NCBI GenBank assembly: GCA_018701395.1
Contig: JABIWU010000023.1
Span: 1-64,000, forward strand
DNA from: Phycisphaerae bacterium
GTDB lineage: Bacteria; Planctomycetota; Phycisphaerae; Phycisphaerales; SM1A02
Reading direction: 5' to 3'
Length of the DNA: 64,000 nt
Shown here: positions 54,830-62,967 of the stretch, in pieces
Numbering within the stretch: the stretch's first letter is position 1
How the letters are laid out: each line of letters opens with the position of its first letter
Translations under genes and position numbers: made by a program
Notes under the pieces: generated by a model
Databases searched by the model: none
What the model was told of the DNA's origin: nothing
What the model saw: the letters and a program-made list of their open reading frames with translations, nothing else

Positions 54830-55198
54830 ATGAACAATTCATTACTCGGATTAACAGTTGCAGCATTAGCAACCACTTCACTTATCGGATGCACTAAAAC
54901 TGAAGAAGGCGCAACTTGGGGCGCTGGAATCGGCGCGCTTGCTGGACAAGCAATTGGCGGCGACACAGGAGGAACATTGATTGGCGCAGGAATCGGCGCT
55001 ATTGTTGGCGGTGCAATTGGCAACGATCAGCAACAGCAACAACAAAGACAACGACAAGAGCAACAAGCAGACGGTTCAACTATTCATCGAACTACTATTA
55101 ATGAAACACTGAACCCAGATGGCACAATCACACGAACTGGCACTACGACCACCACTTCTAGCCAATCTAATTCTGGTTACACAGGTCTTGAAGATTAA
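54830..55198 (+). CDS. Glycine-zipper lipoprotein
   Basis: 122 residues. Lipobox LIGC with the modified Cys at about 21, directly followed by TKTEEG. A glycine-zipper region (about 28-65), GAGIGALAGQAIGGDTGG then LIGAGIGAIVGGAIGN, resembles the 17-kDa antigen/OmpA-like glycine-zipper families that insert in or span membranes. A Gln-rich segment (QQQQQQRQRQ, about 66-80) and a Thr/Ser-rich tail follow. AGGAGA precedes the ATG by 6 bases. First of three similar small lipoprotein genes. Confidence 0.85.
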   Translation: MNNSLLGLTVAALATTSLIGCTKTEEGATWGAGIGALAGQAIGGDTGGTLIGAGIGAIVGGAIGNDQQQQQQRQRQEQQADGSTIHRTTINETLNPDGTITRTGTTTTTSSQSNSGYTGLED

Positions 55199-55208
55199 CT
55201 TACAAACG

Positions 55209-55415
55209 ATGAACAAACACGCGTTGCAGTTGGGTTTTTGTCTTGTCATTACTTCGTTCTTTGTTGGTTGTACTAAAACAACCTCAACTAACTCACAACG
55301 AACACAACCCATGGATGCAATTATAAATGGGACATTCGCAACCGATGCAGCAATGCAAGAAGAGCGAGTGCAACAAGGCGATTACATCGCAGAACAAGAA
55401 CGCAGATACGAATAA
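55209..55415 (+). CDS. Small lipoprotein, 68 residues
   Basis: Starts at ATG 55209, ten bases after the previous stop; a longer reading from 55119 runs through the previous gene and is rejected. Lipobox FFVGC followed by TKTT, the same CTKT start of the mature protein as both neighbours. No glycine zipper; the mature part is polar and charged (EERVQQGDYIAEQERRYE). The product is likely an outer-membrane lipoprotein of unknown role. Confidence 0.75.
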   Translation: MNKHALQLGFCLVITSFFVGCTKTTSTNSQRTQPMDAIINGTFATDAAMQEERVQQGDYIAEQERRYE

Positions 55416-55434
55416 ACAAAAAGGACCGGATACC

Positions 55435-55641
55435 ATGAAAAAAATTATTTCAACATTAGCAATTTCAACGATAATCATTATCTCAATGACTGGTTGCACT
55501 AAAACACAAGAAGGCGCAGGTATTGGCGCTGTTGTTGGGGCACTCGCTGGGCAGGCAATCGGTGGTGACACCGGTGCAACTTTAATCGGCGCAGGCGCTG
55601 GCGCAATTGTTGGCGGTGCAGTTGGAAATAATCAAGAATAA
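55435..55641 (+). CDS. Small glycine-zipper lipoprotein, 68 residues
   Basis: Starts at ATG 55435 with AAAAGGACC upstream. Lipobox MTGC followed by TKTQEG. The zipper GALAGQAIGGDTGATLIGAG is nearly identical to that of the gene at 54830, so the two are paralogues; this one lacks the Gln-rich and Thr-rich tail. Followed by a terminator. The repeated CTKT and shared zipper suggest local duplication. Confidence 0.82.
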   Translation: MKKIISTLAISTIIIISMTGCTKTQEGAGIGAVVGALAGQAIGGDTGATLIGAGAGAIVGGAVGNNQE

Positions 55642-55657
55642 ATAGATCAAGCTCAAT

Positions 55658-55693
55658 AAAAACCGCCCCGCTGTATTGCGTGGCGGTTTTTTT
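55658..55693. terminator. Intrinsic terminator after the lipoprotein cluster
   Basis: Stem AAAAACCGCC (55658-55667) with GGCGGTTTTTTT (55682-55693), 14-base loop. The T run on the plus strand ends the lipoprotein operon; the A run gives U residues on the other strand, so it can also end the convergent HEAT-repeat gene, whose stop is at 55722. Confidence 0.88.
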
Positions 55694-55721
55694 ATGCAAT
55701 TCGGTATGTAGTAGATTTAGA

Positions 55722-57860
55722 TTACGGTAGAAAAATCATCACAGATGTATTTGGATGATTTAGCGCACCGTTTAAGCGAGCAGCCGCATCTGCAAGTGAA
55801 CCACTTGAGTTTTCAGCAAGGTCAATAACTCGATTAACTTGCCAATCTTCTGCCAGATTTCCCCATCGTCTTACAGAGCCAGCAGCTTCATCAAGAAGCA
55901 TGACTTGCAAGTCTGAAGAATTACTTGAAAGAGCTGCGTCTATAAGTGCACCTTGCGCATCTACGCTTTCAATCATCGAAAGTGTTTGAGCAATTACAGT
56001 TTGAGAATCCTCATCAGCAGATCGTAGCGCTACAATCAATGGGCCAGTTGCGTCTTCTACTTCTAATACACAATCCGCAAGAGCAATATCTCGAAGAGCG
56101 GATAGTGCACGAGATGAAAAAGCATCTTGCTCTTCGTAACTCAATCTTCCTCCAGCGGTCAAGTGAATTAAATCTTCAATGATTGCAAGACGAGTTGAAT
56201 TTGATTTATCCATATGCGTTACAGCAACCATCGACGAATTTGCAAGAGCATTCGAAAGAGTTTGTTCGTCTGAGCCATCACAAAGTAATAACACTGGGCT
56301 AACCATTGTTTTTGGCATGAGTGCCGCATTATCTGCAAGCAGTTGTCCGTGGTCTGCACTCCGCGAAACACCAACAACAAGATCGATTCCTGCAACAACG
56401 CCCGCAGCGTTCATTGCTTCGTCTACAGTTACGCCTTCGCCAACAACCGTCCAACCATTTGATTGCAAGAAAGCGCGAATTTCTCGGCGAACATCTGCAT
56501 TATCACCAATGACTATTGCAAACTCTTCACCCTGCTGACGAATCGCAGATGCAAGCAGTGGAACTACTCGATAGCTGCCTTCAAAATAGGAATTAGGCAA
56601 CGTTGAAGCAAGCGTGAGCGCGGCTTCATATTGCACTCGTCTATCTGGATACTGCATTGCAACAACAATTGGCTGTGAGCCCGATTGAAGTAGCGCATCT
56701 GCGCCTGCAGTTTTTGAAAGTGCTGTAATGGAATCAAGAACAAGCGGAGTATCGCCATCTTGTAATGAAGTAGTTAAAACTAATTGGGCAATTTTTGGTC
56801 CGAATACAGTTGCGTAGAATTCAGGACTATATGCAAGGTCGCCGTAAACTAAATCGTTTCTGCCAGCAAGCGCTCGATTACGACGCAAGTTTGCACCAAC
56901 AAATGTACTCATCGCAGTTGCATTATCTACATCCGTCCCGAGTGCTTCAGATGCATAGTACATAGCCATCACGTCAAAAAATACCTCTTCAGGAATATCA
57001 AGCGCGACGAGTTGATTTTCGCCATCCCATTTCCAGAATAGATTTAGTCCACCAATTGGTTGTGGTTGAAGTGAATTTTCGCCAGCATAAAATCTATTTG
57101 CTACAACTGTTTGTTGTGCTGAAAGATTACTTGGGTTTGCATCCATGCCAATTTTGCCGAGTGCTGTCGATGCGGCAATCCGTACAACAGTAGGATTCTG
57201 CGAATCCGTAGCACACACAATCAGTGCTGGTCCAGCGTGTTTGTACCCTATGTCACCAAGAATTGTAGCTACGTGTACTTTTGATTCGTTATTAAGATTT
57301 GGCAACGCCACTGTCAGCGGAAGAACTGCATCGCGCCCTAGCCGTGCCAACATTTCTTTTGCATTTTTTGTGCCACGAGCAGTGCTCGCATTTTGCAACT
57401 GTCGAAGCAAAAGGGGAACTGCGTATTCTCCAGCTTCTTGCAATCGTTCGTCAGCAAGAATTCGTTGCCTAGTTGTTCCGTTTAATAACTCAATTGACTC
57501 TGCTAAGTTTGCGGAATTTCGAACAACACTTACTCGTCCAGTTTCAAAACGGTCTTCTAATATTGAAGCAAGTGGTTCTAGGTCTTCAACAAAAAGCGCC
57601 CAACCGATTGCTCGATCGAAACGTTCATGTCGGTCTTTTGTTTCGATAACCATTTTGTAGAAATCTTCGTTTGACATGTCATCTCGTATAAGTATGAGAG
57701 CGTACGCATCTGCAAGTTCTACATTTGCAATAAGTGCATAATGGATAAAGTCGTCTAGAGCAGTCTCAGCATCGGGATTCTGCGCAAAGGCAACCGGCTG
57801 AAACATCACAAAAGTGATTGAAAAAAGTGCGACAATAAAACGATTTCTAATATTGAACAT
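55722..57860 (-). CDS. Exported HEAT-repeat protein
   Basis: 712 residues with a signal peptide (about 1-26, VAFAQ). Several helical repeats of HEAT/PBS-lyase type, e.g. AGEYAVPLLLRQLQNAST, LGRDAVLPLTVALPNLNNES, VRIAASTALGKIGMD and VQYEAALTLASTLP. In the middle (about 440-540) there is a Rossmann-like segment (FAIVIGDNADVRREIRAFL, GIDLVVGVS, LLLCDGSD). Probably a periplasmic scaffold for protein binding; no catalytic motif. Stands alone, divergent from the B12-controlled operon. Confidence 0.75.
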   Translation of the reverse strand: MFNIRNRFIVALFSITFVMFQPVAFAQNPDAETALDDFIHYALIANVELADAYALILIRDDMSNEDFYKMVIETKDRHERFDRAIGWALFVEDLEPLASILEDRFETGRVSVVRNSANLAESIELLNGTTRQRILADERLQEAGEYAVPLLLRQLQNASTARGTKNAKEMLARLGRDAVLPLTVALPNLNNESKVHVATILGDIGYKHAGPALIVCATDSQNPTVVRIAASTALGKIGMDANPSNLSAQQTVVANRFYAGENSLQPQPIGGLNLFWKWDGENQLVALDIPEEVFFDVMAMYYASEALGTDVDNATAMSTFVGANLRRNRALAGRNDLVYGDLAYSPEFYATVFGPKIAQLVLTTSLQDGDTPLVLDSITALSKTAGADALLQSGSQPIVVAMQYPDRRVQYEAALTLASTLPNSYFEGSYRVVPLLASAIRQQGEEFAIVIGDNADVRREIRAFLQSNGWTVVGEGVTVDEAMNAAGVVAGIDLVVGVSRSADHGQLLADNAALMPKTMVSPVLLLCDGSDEQTLSNALANSSMVAVTHMDKSNSTRLAIIEDLIHLTAGGRLSYEEQDAFSSRALSALRDIALADCVLEVEDATGPLIVALRSADEDSQTVIAQTLSMIESVDAQGALIDAALSSNSSDLQVMLLDEAAGSVRRWGNLAEDWQVNRVIDLAENSSGSLADAAARLNGALNHPNTSVMIFLP

Positions 57861-57910
57861 TCAAGAACTCCGTTGAGATAACTTAAAACGACCACAACGG
57901 TCGTATGCAG

Positions 57911-57922
57911 ATATGGAGGTCG
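57911..57922 (+). repeat. First copy of a 12-base repeat, ATATGGAGGTCG
   Basis: The same 12 bases occur at 58248-58259, where they hold the Shine-Dalgarno sequence (GGAGG) of the secreted dockerin gene. Here the copy is upstream of the riboswitch and has no start codon after it. The two copies flank the aptamer. They could compete for pairing with ACCTCC in the aptamer (58162-58167). Confidence 0.6.
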
Positions 57923-57974
57923 TATCTTACCCTTTTTTCCCTCCACGAAGGGTCAAATAGAGCATATACTCCTC

Positions 57975-58262
57975 ATTGTCAGGGCGTCTTGCAGTTGTTC
58001 TGCAAGATTGGCATGTTGTCATGCCAAAGGGAAGGTGGTGAAAAACCACCGCGGACGCGCCGCCGTAACGAGAAAGTCAGCCCAATTCCTATAGTTGACA
58101 CTTTTTGCATTTTGCCACTGCTTTTTAGCGGGAAGGCAGCAAATTGACTCGGAGCCGGAAAACCTCCCCGACAATCAGTGTTGTCCGCGCGAATCGGGCC
58201 ACGGCGCTGTGCCATTTGGCATTTCTCGTGACCATCGCACGGCTCAAATATGGAGGTCGCGC
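57975..58262 (+). promoter_or_regulatory. Cobalamin riboswitch and expression platform
   Basis: Aptamer about 57975-58175. Outer helix ATTGTC (57975-57980) pairs with GACAAT (58170-58175). Two hairpins follow (tcttgcag/ctgcaaga at 57987-58007 and ttggcatg/catgccaa at 58008-58027). Then come the core GGGAAGGTGGTGAAAAACCA with hairpin GGTGGT/ACCACC (58034-58050), GCGGACGCGCCGCCGTAAC, the peripheral GCCACTG...CGGGAAGGC and a B12 box AGCCGGAAAACCTCCC (58153-58168). These match the order in the cobalamin riboswitch family. The RBS GGAGG (58252-58256) lies 77 bases later, so control is probably at translation initiation. Whether the ligand is adenosyl-, methyl- or hydroxo-cobalamin is not determinable. 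Confidence 0.88.
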
Positions 58263-59144
58263 ATGTCGACACTCACAATTATCATTATTTCACTTTTTGC
58301 AAACCCTTGGGCAGATTCTATCGTTTCGTTTGACGAGGGAATCGGCGGAAGCGCTGGGTACAACCTTCCAGAAACAGCTTTAGGTGAACCAAGCAGATTT
58401 ACAGGCGAAAATGTTTGGCCTTGTGTCGTCAGCCCTTTTAATTCAGCATGGCTTTCAGATGAAATCGTATCGCTTGGTGCAGGTGGTTCCGTGGTTGTTT
58501 CATTCAACGAACCAATTCAAGACGACCCTGCAAACCCTTGGGGAATTGATCTTATTATCTTTAGCAATACAGGTTGCACTGACAATTCATATCCCAACGG
58601 AGTTGTAGGCGGTCTTTACAGTGATGATGGCGGCTTAATTGAAGTGTCGCAAAATGGGAAACAGTGGTTCACAATCTCAACAACGTTCGCCGATGGTTTA
58701 TGGCCAACCCGTGGTTTTATTGACAGCCAGCCCTATGACACTGTTGAAGGAACAATACCAACTGACTTTACTATGCCAGTTGACCCCCGACTTGCACTTG
58801 ATGATGTATTGTTAGTAGACAACGATGTACTCATGGTTTTGTATAGAAACTCTGGCGGAGGAACTCCCATTGATATTGCAGAGACTGGCTTGAGCTCAAT
58901 TTCTTTTGTGCGCATCTCGGTAAATGCAAGTTCAAAACTATCGCCTGAAATTGATGGATTCGCAGATGTAAGTCCACAAATTAAAGGCGATGTAAATATG
59001 GATGGCGTAGTCGATGTCACTGATTTGCTTGAACTTATCAGTGCTTTTGGACCACTTGAAATTGGCACACCTCTGGCAGACTTTAACGGCGATTACATTG
59101 TGGACGTTATCGATTTATTAGAACTGATTGGCAACTGGTCTTGA
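58263..59144 (+). CDS. B12-controlled secreted protein with dockerin-type repeats
   Basis: 293 residues from ATG 58263, preceded by GGAGG six bases away. Signal peptide about 1-17. A beta-rich domain (about 18-235) has VSFDEGIGGSAGYN, ALGEPSRFTGENVWP, GIDLIIFSNTGC and DDGGLIEVSQNGKQWFTIS. I recall similar domains in planctomycete secreted proteins, but have no search to prove it. The C-terminus has two calcium-type repeats, GDVNMDGVVDVTDLLELI and ADFNGDYIVDVIDLLELI, the dockerin type I pattern. It is the first gene after the cobalamin riboswitch, so a role in B12 capture or a B12-responsive surface function is inferred. Confidence 0.82.
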   Translation: MSTLTIIIISLFANPWADSIVSFDEGIGGSAGYNLPETALGEPSRFTGENVWPCVVSPFNSAWLSDEIVSLGAGGSVVVSFNEPIQDDPANPWGIDLIIFSNTGCTDNSYPNGVVGGLYSDDGGLIEVSQNGKQWFTISTTFADGLWPTRGFIDSQPYDTVEGTIPTDFTMPVDPRLALDDVLLVDNDVLMVLYRNSGGGTPIDIAETGLSSISFVRISVNASSKLSPEIDGFADVSPQIKGDVNMDGVVDVTDLLELISAFGPLEIGTPLADFNGDYIVDVIDLLELIGNWS

Positions 59145-59791
59145 AACGCGCCTTTTCACTCATTGAATTACTAGTAGTCATTGCTGTTATTGGAATCCTC
59201 GCCTCGGTGATGGTTCCAGCAATCAGCGGTGGTTACAGTTTGTCACGGACCACGGTCTGCAAGAATGTGCAACGGCAACTTGTAGTTGCTGGCGCTTCTT
59301 ATCGCAATGACCATAACACATTTCCACCCGCCGTCGTTTCGATGTTCGTACATTGGGATGACGAAACTGTACTTTGGCAGTATGTCGGCGTAGAAAAAGA
59401 AAAAATGGTTTGCCCAGAACATACGCACACTGATTTTTCGACAACTGGCTATAACTACAACACTTCATTCATTGGAGATGAACGCATTATTGGCAGTGGA
59501 ATTCTACGTAAAGGAGTCCCCCCCTCAAGTTGCTCACACCCTGCACAATGCGCAATGTTTGGCGATGGTCATAACAATAAATTTATGCGATCAACACTTA
59601 GTAGTCTGTCTATTCGTTGCGGCGGAAGGCAAGCGTTTAGGCATAACAACGCAACCGTCGTTGCATGGCTTGACGGACATGTCAACACGCAAGAAGCTAT
59701 GTTCAATAATAATTGCAGCGATGAAGAACTTGTTGGTTTTCTAAGCAGTGATGACAGCGCATACGACCCACGCACATTAAAACTACATTAA
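59141..59791 (+). CDS. Pseudopilin with H-X9-DG motif (DUF1559-like)
   Basis: 216 residues from TTG 59141, which overlaps the previous stop as TTGA. Prepilin signal KRAFSLIELLVVIAVIGILA, cleaved after Ala rather than Gly (an unusual -1 residue), Glu5 present. The C-terminal third contains HNNATVVAWLDG, the H-X9-DG motif common in planctomycete pseudopilins. Cysteines at several points may form disulfides. It shares the riboswitch of the previous gene. The stop TAA overlaps that of convergent moeA by two bases of TTAA. Confidence 0.85.
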   Translation: MKRAFSLIELLVVIAVIGILASVMVPAISGGYSLSRTTVCKNVQRQLVVAGASYRNDHNTFPPAVVSMFVHWDDETVLWQYVGVEKEKMVCPEHTHTDFSTTGYNYNTSFIGDERIIGSGILRKGVPPSSCSHPAQCAMFGDGHNNKFMRSTLSSLSIRCGGRQAFRHNNATVVAWLDGHVNTQEAMFNNNCSDEELVGFLSSDDSAYDPRTLKLH

Positions 59792-60990
59792 CACCAAGGG
59801 TATCGTAAGAATAAAACCTCTGCGCCCTCTTGCAACTTCGACTCTGATTGAGGAAGTTGGCTAAGCCCATTTGTCTCTGCAGTGTGTGCAAAATCTCCTG
59901 AGCCATGCCAAGTTGGAACTGTAATTTTCCCATCACGCATACTGCACGGACGAAAAGCTAATCGATCTGGATTTGGCGTTATTTCTTTAAGAAGTGACAT
60001 TTCCTGCCAAGGCAATGTTGCAGATACACCTTGCAACCCTCGAACAATTGGCCAACCGAAGATGCAACTACACGCAAGTGCTGATACTGGGTTGCCAGGA
60101 AGCCCAAGTACTACCGTTGTATTTTTCATGCCAACAATGACTGGCTTGCCAGGCTGAATAGCCACGCCTTTGACAGAAATATCAACGCCGACATGATCGA
60201 AAGATGTTGAAAAATAATCACGCTTACCTGCACTAATTCCACCAACTGTTACAAGAAGATCGCATCTGCCATCAAGTGCCGAAATGACTTCACTGCAAGT
60301 TGCATCAAAATCATCTTTCAAATGATGTGTTTCAATAACCTCGCAACCCATCGAAGTGAATGCGGTTTCGATCATTGGATTATTTGAGTTTCGTATTTGG
60401 TGCGCAAGTGGTTTGGTATTTGTATCGACAACTTCGTCACCACTTGTCAAGACAATCACTTTTGGTTTTGAAAGCACTTCTATTTCTGAAACGCCAACGC
60501 TCGCTGCGATACCGATGTGCTGCGGAAATAATTCTGTATGTTTTCCGATGAGCACATCTCCCGCTTTTGCATCAACACCGCAAGGATGAATCGACTTGCC
60601 CGGCTTGATAGCCCCGCAGTTGAAAACAACTCTATCTTCTCCGTTGTCTGTACACTCGTGCTGTACCACAGCATCAAAACAACTTGGCACTGGTGCACCC
60701 GTTGCAATCGCAACACATGTTTTTTCTTCTGCGCAATCGTTAAAAACAGTCCCTGCAGAAACTTGCCCAACCACTTGCATTGATGTTCCATTTTGCACTT
60801 CACTTGCTCGGACAGCGTAGCCGTCCATTTGACTTCGATTAAATGGAGGCAAATCTCGGTCAGCAACAATTTCATTTGCAACGACTCGACCAATCGAAGA
60901 AGTTAACGGAATTCGCTCAGTTACACATGTTTGCTGAACGAGTGACCGTGTTGTTTTTAATGCTTGAGCGTATGAAGGAAGTTTGTTCAT
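59788..60990 (-). CDS. moeA: Molybdopterin molybdenumtransferase
   Basis: 400 residues from ATG 60990, which shares one base with the moaD stop (TGATG); the earlier ATG at 61029 lies inside moaD. Motifs: DLPPFNRSQMDGYAVRA, VLTSGDEVV, TVGGISAGKRDYF and GLPGNPVSA. It inserts molybdate into adenylated molybdopterin. No moaA, moaC, moaE or mogA in the window. Last gene of the nadE-mutL-moaD-moeA chain. Confidence 0.95.
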   Translation of the reverse strand: MNKLPSYAQALKTTRSLVQQTCVTERIPLTSSIGRVVANEIVADRDLPPFNRSQMDGYAVRASEVQNGTSMQVVGQVSAGTVFNDCAEEKTCVAIATGAPVPSCFDAVVQHECTDNGEDRVVFNCGAIKPGKSIHPCGVDAKAGDVLIGKHTELFPQHIGIAASVGVSEIEVLSKPKVIVLTSGDEVVDTNTKPLAHQIRNSNNPMIETAFTSMGCEVIETHHLKDDFDATCSEVISALDGRCDLLVTVGGISAGKRDYFSTSFDHVGVDISVKGVAIQPGKPVIVGMKNTTVVLGLPGNPVSALACSCIFGWPIVRGLQGVSATLPWQEMSLLKEITPNPDRLAFRPCSMRDGKITVPTWHGSGDFAHTAETNGLSQLPQSESKLQEGAEVLFLRYPWC

Positions 60991-61250
60991 CACCCACCAC
61001 TCACCGGTGGCAACAGTGCAATCGTGCATCCTTCTTGCAAATCAGAATCTCGTTTTGCGAGTTGCCCATCAATTGCAATTGCACAAACAGAAACAATCGT
61101 TTTTAATTGAGCACAGTCAGTTGAGAGCAAATCAATTACACCGCCAGCAGTTGTGCCAATGGGGACTGCAATTTCCTTTTCTCTGCAATCCATTGCTTGT
61201 GCTGCTTCTCCAAAAAACATGATGTTGCATGTGATGCTATCTTCTGCCAA
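60990..61250 (-). CDS. moaD: Molybdopterin synthase sulfur carrier subunit
   Basis: 86 residues, ending in the diagnostic GG that carries the thiocarboxylate. The first beta strand (ITCNIMFFGEAAQ) starts before the only ATG (61220), so a TTG at 61250, with GGA about 9 bases upstream, is preferred; it overlaps the mutL end by 14 bases. MoaD donates sulfur to make molybdopterin with MoaE. The call rests on size, GG ending and the moeA neighbour. Confidence 0.8.
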   Translation of the reverse strand: MAEDSITCNIMFFGEAAQAMDCREKEIAVPIGTTAGGVIDLLSTDCAQLKTIVSVCAIAIDGQLAKRDSDLQEGCTIALLPPVSGG

Positions 61251-62967
61251 ACCGTTTTTCCAATTCTTCAATTGACAAACGCAACGAAGTTGGCCTTCCG
61301 TGCGGACAACTGCTTCCTCGTTCAATTTCTTTTCGTTTTCTCAATAAGTCGGCAAGTTCTCGAGGGTTCAAATAATCGCCTGCTTTTATTGCTGCCTTGC
61401 AAGACATCATGTCTAAAATTTCTGAAAGCGCTTCTTCTTCACTCGATGGGAAATCGCTATTGCCAAGGGAATCTAATAACTCTCGAATGAAGGTTGCTCC
61501 ATTTACGTTTCTTGAAACGAGTAATGTTGGCAATGCGTAGACCGAAATAGATGCAGGACCAGACGCCGATGCATCTATGCCTAACTTTTCGAACAACCCA
61601 GCGTGGGTTTCCAGCGCTTCAAGTTGCCCACAGTCAGCTTCGAACGAATCCGGCACAAGCATTCGTTGCGACTCTAGATTACCTTCTGCAATTCGTTTTG
61701 AAAGTTCCTCAAACATAATTCGCTCGTGGAGCGCGTGTTGATCGATAATCAAAATCCCCTGCTCGTCTTGTGTTACAAGAAAACATTTCTGAACTTGCAT
61801 GATGGCGTCCGGGCCGAGAATAGTAGGAAGCGGTGTTGCTTGTGTTGGCAATTCAATGCCAGATACGGCATTGCGTGCTTGTTCAATATCAAAGGACGGC
61901 GTGCTTGTTGGACCGAATGACGCTTGATGTGAACCGCTGCCAAACGATGGCAATTGTTCTGACGGTTGATACGCAGGAACAATATCTTGTGCAAGAAGTG
62001 CTTTTGTAATTGTTTTGTTAACCAATCTCCAAATACTATCTTTGTCACGAAACCTAACCTCGCTTTTTTGTGGGTGTACGTTCACATCTACGAGCGCTGG
62101 GTCCATTTCTAAAAACAAAGCGGCAGTTGGCCAACGCTTCGGTTCAATCAATCCACGAAACGCTTCTTTAAGAGCATGCGTTATCGAACTATCTGAAATA
62201 GTCCTTCCGTTTACATGCACTCTGATATGTCTCGATGTTGGGCGAGCCACACTTGGCTTGCCCACTAAACCCCACAAATGTATTCCCTCGATGCTACCAT
62301 CAATTTCGATAAGTTCGCCATCGAGCTCGCACCCAAAGATGGAAAGGATTCGCTCTTTTGATGTTGCTTGAGGATATTCTAAAAGAAGAGCATCGCCGCT
62401 TCTAAATGTAAACGCAACAGCATGGTGCGATGCTGCGAGACGTTGTACTACTTCGCGAACTCGCGTAGTCTCAGCTCCATCTGATTTTAAAAACTTACGT
62501 CTTGCTGGCGTATTAAAAAACAATCGTTTTACTTCGACTGTTGTCCCTACACTTGCACCAACTGGTTTTGGCTTTGTTAAATCTCCGCCATCTACCTCTA
62601 TTTGCGTTCCAGATTCCGCAATTTCCTGCCTACTTCTAAGTAGCAACTGGCTAATTGAACCAATAGACGCCAGCGCTTCTCCTCTAAAACCAAGGGAAGC
62701 AATCGCTGACAAATCTGCTTCTTCTGTAATTTTGCTCGTGGCATGTGGCGTTACAGCAAGTTCTAATTCTTCGGAAGCAATGCCACTTCCGTTATCGCTA
62801 ACTCGAATTAAATCTTTCCCACCATGTAACAATTGGATATCTATTCGAGTACTGCCGGCATCGATTGCATTTTCAACAAGTTCTTTGACGATGCTTGCCG
62901 GCCGATCCACCACTTCACCTGCAGCAATTTGGTTAATTAAAACTGTTGGCAACTTTCGGATTGTCAT
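61237..62967 (-). CDS. mutL: DNA mismatch repair protein MutL
   Basis: 576 residues from ATG 62967 (overlap ATGA with nadE; the ATG at 62991 lies inside nadE). GHKL ATPase motifs: ELVENAIDAG, VSDNGSGI and GFRGEALASIGS. The C-terminal domain holds DQHALHERIMFEE, which fits the DQHA-x2-E-x4-E endonuclease motif, and CPHGRPT. So this is the nicking type of MutL, as in organisms without MutH. It links MutS mismatch recognition to strand removal. Confidence 0.96.
   Translation of the reverse strand: MTIRKLPTVLINQIAAGEVVDRPASIVKELVENAIDAGSTRIDIQLLHGGKDLIRVSDNGSGIASEELELAVTPHATSKITEEADLSAIASLGFRGEALASIGSISQLLLRSRQEIAESGTQIEVDGGDLTKPKPVGASVGTTVEVKRLFFNTPARRKFLKSDGAETTRVREVVQRLAASHHAVAFTFRSGDALLLEYPQATSKERILSIFGCELDGELIEIDGSIEGIHLWGLVGKPSVARPTSRHIRVHVNGRTISDSSITHALKEAFRGLIEPKRWPTAALFLEMDPALVDVNVHPQKSEVRFRDKDSIWRLVNKTITKALLAQDIVPAYQPSEQLPSFGSGSHQASFGPTSTPSFDIEQARNAVSGIELPTQATPLPTILGPDAIMQVQKCFLVTQDEQGILIIDQHALHERIMFEELSKRIAEGNLESQRMLVPDSFEADCGQLEALETHAGLFEKLGIDASASGPASISVYALPTLLVSRNVNGATFIRELLDSLGNSDFPSSEEEALSEILDMMSCKAAIKAGDYLNPRELADLLRKRKEIERGSSCPHGRPTSLRLSIEELEKRFGRR

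Noticed and set aside
57979-58272. 97-residue minus-strand ORF and 80-residue plus ORF in the 58-kb leader
   Set aside because: The region is explained by the cobalamin aptamer; the ORFs have no start signals or family features.
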